Below are positions 59,498 through 64,000 of a stretch of DNA of 64,000 nucleotides, piece after piece; position 1 is the stretch's first letter; each line of letters starts with the position of its first letter. Source of the stretch: JANQPA01 sp964628385. Its GTDB lineage: Bacteria; Bacteroidota; Bacteroidia; Chitinophagales; Saprospiraceae. A model generated the notes under the pieces. That model was not told where the DNA came from. It searched no databases and saw only the letters and a program-made list of their open reading frames with translations. The stretch lies in contig CAZVOD010000007.1 in NCBI GenBank assembly GCA_964628385.1, positions 42,416 through 106,415 on the forward strand. Reading direction: 5' to 3'. A program made the position numbers and the translations under genes.

Positions 59498-59896
59498 TTA
59501 TTTCACAAAGTTTTGCCAGGTTTGATACTGCCATTTTCCTTCTAGTCGCTCTACCTGCTGGACTTCCCCCAACCTAATTTTTACCGGAAAGCTGGCGGCT
59601 TTTTCCAGTTTTACTTCAAACTTACAGAAAAGCCCCAGTTCATTATAGGAGTAAGCGCTGGGGATTGCCTGAGGTGATTTTTGGGACATCAGCGCTTTCA
59701 AACCATGAATGGTACTACTTTTGTCATCCAACTGATAAGCAGAAGTACTCCAACCTACAAGTTGAGGGAGGATATACTCATAATCCGCCTCTATGTCCCA
59801 TCGTTTTAACTCCATAATGCTATTACCAGCGATCTGGCTGTGTGCCAACCCCATGCAACTAAAAAAGAAAAAAAGCGAAAAGATTATATTTTTCAT
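59498..59896 (-). CDS. Small secreted protein of unknown function
   Basis: 132 residues with a signal peptide (IIFSLFFFFSCMGLAHSQ). The mature part is mixed alpha/beta (ELKRWDIEADYEYILPQLV, FCKFEVKLEKAASFPVKIRLGE) and matches no family I recognise. It is 5 bp downstream of the THUMP methyltransferase gene and likely cotranscribed. Similar short proteins follow RNA-modification genes in Bacteroidota, but this is context only. Confidence 0.65.
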   Translation of the reverse strand: MKNIIFSLFFFFSCMGLAHSQIAGNSIMELKRWDIEADYEYILPQLVGWSTSAYQLDDKSSTIHGLKALMSQKSPQAIPSAYSYNELGLFCKFEVKLEKAASFPVKIRLGEVQQVERLEGKWQYQTWQNFVK

Positions 59897-59901
59897 AAAA
59901 G

Positions 59902-61059
59902 CTATTTTTCACTCACGGCCTCTGACTTGTTCTTTTTGGAACCTTTGTAAAGTTCGTACTTTTGAAACTTACACTCCAGCGAGCCATTAAATAATCGTAT
60001 TTTGCGGGATGGTCTCAGCCCAAGCTCTTTAAAAGCATCCATATTAGAAGAGATCACCCAGGCTTCAAAGCCCGTAAAGTTTTTCTTGAGCGTATCGCCG
60101 ATCATTTTATAAAAAGCACCAATATCCTGGCTTTCTATTCTAACGTCATAAGGTGGATTCATGATCATGATACCTTTCTCTTCGGGAACGGGTAATTTTT
60201 CAAACTTCTTGCGAAATACATCAACTTTCCCCTCCATCTGTGCGGTCAGAATATTCTCCTGGGTTACTTTTATAGCTTTCAAAGATTTATCAGATCCCAT
60301 GATGGTAGGCCCCTCCTCTTTGATATGTTTATTGGCTTTATTGATTACGTCCTGCCAGGTACTTTCTTCAAAGGTTGGCCACTTCATGAAGTCAAAAGAT
60401 TTGCGGACATACTGTGGCGGTACCTGATAGGCAATACTGGCCGCCTCGATTAGCAGCGTCCCGGAGCCACACATTGGATCCATGAAGTAAGATTCCCCTC
60501 GCCAACCAGTGAGTAAAATCATACCTGCCGCAAGCACTTCATTAATGGGTGCTTCGAGCGCTGTACGATACCCTCTTTTGAATAATGGCGCTCCGGAGCT
60601 ATCGATAGAAATGCTGGTATGCCCCTGATTGATGTGTAGAAATAATCGCAGGTCAGGATTGTCCAGATCTACATTTGGCCGCCGACCTCTATTGTCGCGA
60701 AACTGATCAACTATGGCATCCTTAGCTTTTTGAGAAGCATATTTGGTATGGGTAATCTTGGGCGTATGATTGACCACTGAATGTATCATAAAAGTCTGAT
60801 CGATATCCAGAAACTCCGACCAGTCGATCTCCCGCATTTTCCGGTACAGGTCTTTTTCATCTCTCACTTTGAAGTTATTGGTAGGCAAGAGCACCCGTAT
60901 GGCGGTTCTCAATTCATAGTTAGCTCTGTATACTGATCGCATGTTCCCTTCGAAAGAGACGGCCCTTTTACCAATCTCAATATCTTTTCCACCGATGAGG
61001 GCAATTTCTTCGGCCAGTACTTCTTCCAGATTCGCTAATGTTTTGACAATAATTTTCAC
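59902..61059 (-). CDS. THUMP-domain class I RNA methyltransferase (RlmL N-domain/YpsC-like)
   Basis: 385 residues. Residues ~1-160 form the THUMP module (VKTLANLEEVLAEEIALIGG). Residues ~165-370 are the Rossmann methyltransferase: DPMCGSGTLLIEAASIA for SAM, GSDKSLKAI as the second strand, and the catalytic NPPYDVR (N6/N2-type, amine on RNA). It most resembles 23S rRNA m2G methyltransferases of the RlmL/YpsC group. A Lys-rich tail ends the protein. Confidence 0.9.
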   Translation of the reverse strand: MKIIVKTLANLEEVLAEEIALIGGKDIEIGKRAVSFEGNMRSVYRANYELRTAIRVLLPTNNFKVRDEKDLYRKMREIDWSEFLDIDQTFMIHSVVNHTPKITHTKYASQKAKDAIVDQFRDNRGRRPNVDLDNPDLRLFLHINQGHTSISIDSSGAPLFKRGYRTALEAPINEVLAAGMILLTGWRGESYFMDPMCGSGTLLIEAASIAYQVPPQYVRKSFDFMKWPTFEESTWQDVINKANKHIKEEGPTIMGSDKSLKAIKVTQENILTAQMEGKVDVFRKKFEKLPVPEEKGIMIMNPPYDVRIESQDIGAFYKMIGDTLKKNFTGFEAWVISSNMDAFKELGLRPSRKIRLFNGSLECKFQKYELYKGSKKNKSEAVSEK

Positions 61060-61249
61060 AATACAGTTTTTGGTTACTCAGTAGTAAAAGCTGCAATATA
61101 AAAGTAGTGGACACCTATGCAACTTTAAATCATACAGTTTTCTTTTCAGATAGTTTAATAGCCAGCTGTGGGCCAAGAATTTAGCGCCTTTTATGATTTG
61201 GTGCAGCAACAGCGTACTAAAGGTTTCAACATCTGGCATTTTTGTACAG

Positions 61250-62458
61250 CTATTGTGGCTCAATCCTTATCAAAACGTCCTTTTCCAGCCCTACTGAATC
61301 CCAATCAGCGGGATTAAAAGGGCGAGGCCAGGGGATAAAGTCAAAATCTTCCTCCGTAAGTCCAAAATCAAAGAAAGCTTGGGTCAGGTGAAAGATCCTT
61401 TTATCGATTATTTTTTCTTTGTGGCCATTAACTGATAAGACCATTTTGTACCCCTTCAAAGACCGCACGGCGTTGGCCAATCGGTGAAGATTAAAATTTT
61501 GCTCAAACAATTGTTGTTCTACGTAATACTCTTCTTTGTTGAGCCTGGTCTTTTTGCGGTCAAACGTCACGTAGGGCCCGTCTGAATGGATGAGGCCCTT
61601 CAGTGCTCTAAGGCTTTTTGCTACCGGAAGCTTCAGGGTAGGGTAAATAACAGAGGGGCTGGTATAGCTATTGTTGGTAACAGCAGGGGTAGAAAATGGC
61701 AACGGATGTTCATACTGTTGCCAATAGGTGTTATCCATTTTGATTTTATAGTGAGAAAATAAAACCTTACCATATTCAATGGGAATAATGTAAGAAAGGT
61801 CGTCTACCAGCAAATTTCCATTGTTAACAGTTTCATCTCGGCTATGGTAATAGGCTTCTATCAAGATGAAATACAGATTAGTTTGAGGCGTAAAAGATAG
61901 CTGATACATTCGCCAGTCGGAATGCTCAATTGGTGGAGAGACAGCCAGCAGCTCTGTTCTTTCACAAACATCTTTCCCTCCCCAGATACGAAGCACCACC
62001 GGACCGTGATAATTAACTTCCTTGTAAATATCATCCCGCTTTACACTAACATATTGAGCCGACTGGGCAAGCTTGAGCTGTATAACGTAGGTTTGTCCTT
62101 TGTAAAGGACCTGATTATTCAGGTGCTGCCCAATTCCTTCCCAGGTGGCATTATCCCGGGTGACCATCCCAACGTAAGTCTCCCCTTCGGCAGCCGACTT
62201 TATTACGCCAAAGGATTTGGTAGGATGAATATCGGAGGGACTCTCCCCTGGAAAACCACAATTGAACCATCCTGTGGGAGGACGGCTCACCTGCGGTATA
62301 TCTTCAAATGATGGATTGCTTAGTTTAACTAGCAGGCTATCAATTTGTGCTTTCAAAACACCCGCAGCCATAAAGCTTAACAACAGAAAACTTACTACTT
62401 TTCCTATCACTTCTCTTCTCCTGCTTTTCAGTAACGCGTAAAATTTAAGATGCTTCAC
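61250..62458 (-). CDS. Large secreted protein of the ECF-sigma operon
   Basis: 402 residues with a signal peptide after a basic start (VVSFLLLSFMAAGVLKAQ, cleavage near 37). The first half (~45-235) is a jelly-roll-like domain with NPSFEDIPQVSRPPTGWFNCGFPGE and LRIWGGKDVCERTELLA. The second half resembles an OmpA-like or LysM-type fold only vaguely (MVLSVNGHKEKIIDKRIF). No catalytic residues are apparent. It follows the anti-sigma gene by 23 bp and probably belongs to that regulon. Confidence 0.7.
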   Translation of the reverse strand: MKHLKFYALLKSRRREVIGKVVSFLLLSFMAAGVLKAQIDSLLVKLSNPSFEDIPQVSRPPTGWFNCGFPGESPSDIHPTKSFGVIKSAAEGETYVGMVTRDNATWEGIGQHLNNQVLYKGQTYVIQLKLAQSAQYVSVKRDDIYKEVNYHGPVVLRIWGGKDVCERTELLAVSPPIEHSDWRMYQLSFTPQTNLYFILIEAYYHSRDETVNNGNLLVDDLSYIIPIEYGKVLFSHYKIKMDNTYWQQYEHPLPFSTPAVTNNSYTSPSVIYPTLKLPVAKSLRALKGLIHSDGPYVTFDRKKTRLNKEEYYVEQQLFEQNFNLHRLANAVRSLKGYKMVLSVNGHKEKIIDKRIFHLTQAFFDFGLTEEDFDFIPWPRPFNPADWDSVGLEKDVLIRIEPQ

Positions 62459-62481
62459 CTGTAAAGTACTGCCTGATCGAT

Positions 62482-63234
62482 CTAGCGTAAAGAACGCCAG
62501 AAGCTATTCAGCTTGTTTTTTATAGTAATGGCTTGTTCGCTGTAGTAACCATTTGCGCTGGCAATCTTATCCAAAAGGGTATAAAACTCTTCGTTGAGTT
62601 GATCACTTTTCAGATAGGACAACAGCAGATAGTATTCTGCACTTTCTTTGTAATTAATATTTCCTCTATCAACGAGTTCACTAAAGCTAACGATAGCAGC
62701 ATCAAATTGGTTTGTCAAAAAGTAAGACTGTGCCAGCCCATAAATCGCTTTGTCGTTATCGGGGTATTGTTTGAATCCTGCTATGGCTTTGTCGTAGTTG
62801 TCGTTTTCGAAAGCCAGCAAGGCCTGATCCAGTACATCTTCTGTTTGCCCCTTTACTGCGCCTGAAAGATCTGTTTCGGGTATATAAACAGATTCTGCAA
62901 TAGCGTCATTACTGTACTGAGGGAGGATCAGGTTGCCGATAGCCAGGCCAAAAACCAGCAGCACACTTGCTGCGGCGGCTAGCCGAACAGTAATTTTCCT
63001 GATGTTCAGGCCGGTATTTTGTTGGTTGCTTTCCTTTCGCCAGTTTCTGATGCTGGCGCTCATATCCGCCTGCGCATTTGATTCCAGCGCTTCGCGGAGT
63101 AGTACATTGGCCATTAGTTCTTCTTCGAGCTGTGGGTCGTTGTTTATTTGGCGTTCAAAAGTTTGTAACTCATTCCCTGACAGCTCTCCGTCCAGATATT
63201 GGTCAATGCGTTCGGAGTAGTTATCATCTGCCAT
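62482..63234 (-). CDS. Anti-sigma-type membrane protein with C-terminal TPR
   Basis: 250 residues. The N-terminal cytoplasmic part (IDQYLDGELSGNELQTFERQINNDPQLEEEL) is the short helical 'anti-sigma' type found before FecR-like proteins. One membrane helix lies at ~85-105 (LAAAASVLLVFGLAIGNLIL). The periplasmic part has TPR-like helices (ENDNYDKAIAGFKQYPDNDKAIYGLAQSYF and SAEYYLLLSYLKS). It overlaps the sigma gene by 11 bp. It probably holds the sigma factor and senses an envelope signal through the TPRs. Confidence 0.8.
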   Translation of the reverse strand: MADDNYSERIDQYLDGELSGNELQTFERQINNDPQLEEELMANVLLREALESNAQADMSASIRNWRKESNQQNTGLNIRKITVRLAAAASVLLVFGLAIGNLILPQYSNDAIAESVYIPETDLSGAVKGQTEDVLDQALLAFENDNYDKAIAGFKQYPDNDKAIYGLAQSYFLTNQFDAAIVSFSELVDRGNINYKESAEYYLLLSYLKSDQLNEEFYTLLDKIASANGYYSEQAITIKNKLNSFWRSLR

Positions 63235-63895
63235 GTGTTGTTTCTTTTTTGACGTGGAAATCCACGGATTTTAATAATTCTTGATAGTCTTCGCGTTGCA
63301 TAATGCACTTGAGGGCCGATTTCTTACAACGGTTTAATTTTTCCTTTGAGCTATTGGCATTAGCCAGCCCCAGCTTTTCGGCGATTTTATCATGCCGGAG
63401 GCCCTCAATAAATTTGAGCTTCATCAATTGGCGGCAGGCCTCCCCCAGACAGTTCCTGATAATTTCCTGCAAAGCAGCAGTTTTTTCTTTGGCAGCGAGT
63501 TGGCTCTCTGGTGTTTGATGATCAGCCTGGTCCATCGTTGTTATGTCGCCTGTCAGGTCCAGTTGTTCATCTTTTTTACGACGCATATTCAGCCAGATAT
63601 TTTTACATATCTGTATAGCGAAGGCTTCTATTTTACCGCCCTGATACTGACCTTTTCGCAGTAGCTCACTCATCTTGAACAGTCCTTCTTCCAGGACTTC
63701 CTCTGCTTTTATTCGATTACCGCCGTTATCCAGCACATAACGGAAAACGACATTTTCAAAATATTTGCACTTACATAGATCTTCAATGGTCGCATTGATG
63801 GCTTTATGCCTTTCTATGGCACTGGCCCCAACTGCTTTCTGTAGCTCTTCAGGTGCGTATCGCAATTTACATTTGCTACTTTTTATAATTTTCAT
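63224..63895 (-). CDS. ECF-family RNA polymerase sigma factor
   Basis: 223 residues. Region 2 is ~45-110 (FENVVFRYVLDNGG...EEVLEEGLFKMSELLRKGQYQGGKIEAFAIQICKNIWLNMRRKK). Region 4 is ~135-205 (IRNCLGEACRQLMKLKFIEGLRHDKIAEKLGLANANSSKEKLNRC as HTH). The N-terminus is slightly longer than standard ECF. It is the first gene of a three-gene operon with anti-sigma and secreted protein. The product probably drives its own promoter. Confidence 0.85.
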   Translation of the reverse strand: MKIIKSSKCKLRYAPEELQKAVGASAIERHKAINATIEDLCKCKYFENVVFRYVLDNGGNRIKAEEVLEEGLFKMSELLRKGQYQGGKIEAFAIQICKNIWLNMRRKKDEQLDLTGDITTMDQADHQTPESQLAAKEKTAALQEIIRNCLGEACRQLMKLKFIEGLRHDKIAEKLGLANANSSKEKLNRCKKSALKCIMQREDYQELLKSVDFHVKKETTHGR

Positions 63896-63956
63896 GGAGG
63901 AGTGTTTTCTTAGGTCATTTTGTAAGGTTAGAATTTTTACAAAAGATGTAACTATT

Positions 63957-63974
63957 CAGCACGCTTGCGTGCTG
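63957..63974. terminator. Short perfect hairpin upstream of the sigma gene
   Basis: CAGCACGC (63957-63964) pairs with GCGTGCTG (63967-63974). It may end a gene outside the window or act as an operator of the sigma operon. There is no T-run. Confidence 0.4.
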
Positions 63975-64000
63975 GTTAATTGAAAAACGATAGAATTATC

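Overview
The window comes from a chromosome of a Bacteroidota bacterium (Saprospirales/Cytophagales-like; the order is not certain). The evidence is gene content and promoter style: an outer-membrane beta-barrel protein with a carboxypeptidase-like N-terminal domain, bacillithiol deacetylase BshB1, an ECF sigma factor with a TPR-type anti-sigma partner, a YtrA-type GntR/ABC operon, several Bacteroidota-type secreted proteins, and TAnnTTTG promoter boxes with weak Shine-Dalgarno sites. Most of the window is housekeeping DNA. Two accessory blocks and several small palindromic elements interrupt it.

Layout. 1-5.8 kb: end of pxpA and pxpB (5-oxoprolinase), a Spy-like lipoprotein, a large outer-membrane barrel protein and a GT39-type glycosyltransferase. 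5.9-14.5 kb: a palindrome-rich spacer, then a five-gene minus-strand operon that is the most interesting part of the window. Read 5'->3' it encodes an adaptor-like protein with a predicted effector-associated (EAD-like) domain, a protein with a degenerate STAND-like P-loop, a MoxR-family AAA+ ATPase, a vWA protein with an imperfect MIDAS, and a 1471-residue coiled-coil/LRR protein. This looks like a divergent relative of the vWA-MoxR-VMAP 'ternary' NTP-dependent conflict systems. 14.7-19.4 kb: a GIY-YIG-like (T5orf172/MUG113) membrane protein, fused pabAB plus pabC, a decayed spacer with a long palindrome, a XisI/XisH pair and tRNA-Lys. 19.5-29.8 kb: HAD hydrolase, dinB, a Crp/Fnr regulator, rnz, a STAS protein, clpC, infC-rpmI-rplT and a CAP-domain secreted protein.

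29.8-35.3 kb is the second accessory block: a 163-bp imperfect palindrome (MITE-like), a peptidoglycan-binding/lysozyme-like protein, and an overlapping 1192-residue protein that carries a caspase (C14) domain at the N-terminus and an alpha/beta-hydrolase (lipase-like) domain at the C-terminus. 35.3-48.3 kb: a secreted protein, hpf, an acyl-CoA carboxylase beta subunit, the ABC/YtrA/GIN operon with a recognisable YtrA-like operator, HtrA protease, dapF, a penicillin acylase family lipoprotein and threonine aldolase.

48.3-64 kb: a decayed formylglycine-generating-enzyme-like pseudogene, a bifunctional nuclease-UVR protein, mazG, a small NqrM-like protein, a CoA-binding protein, the PDH E2 subunit, recR, a GT2 fusion, a lipoprotein amidohydrolase, a membrane protein, glutathione peroxidase, bshB1, a THUMP methyltransferase, and an ECF sigma/anti-sigma/secreted-protein operon. 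No rRNA, CRISPR array, integrase or complete IS element was seen. All calls are from reading the sequence; no database search was run.
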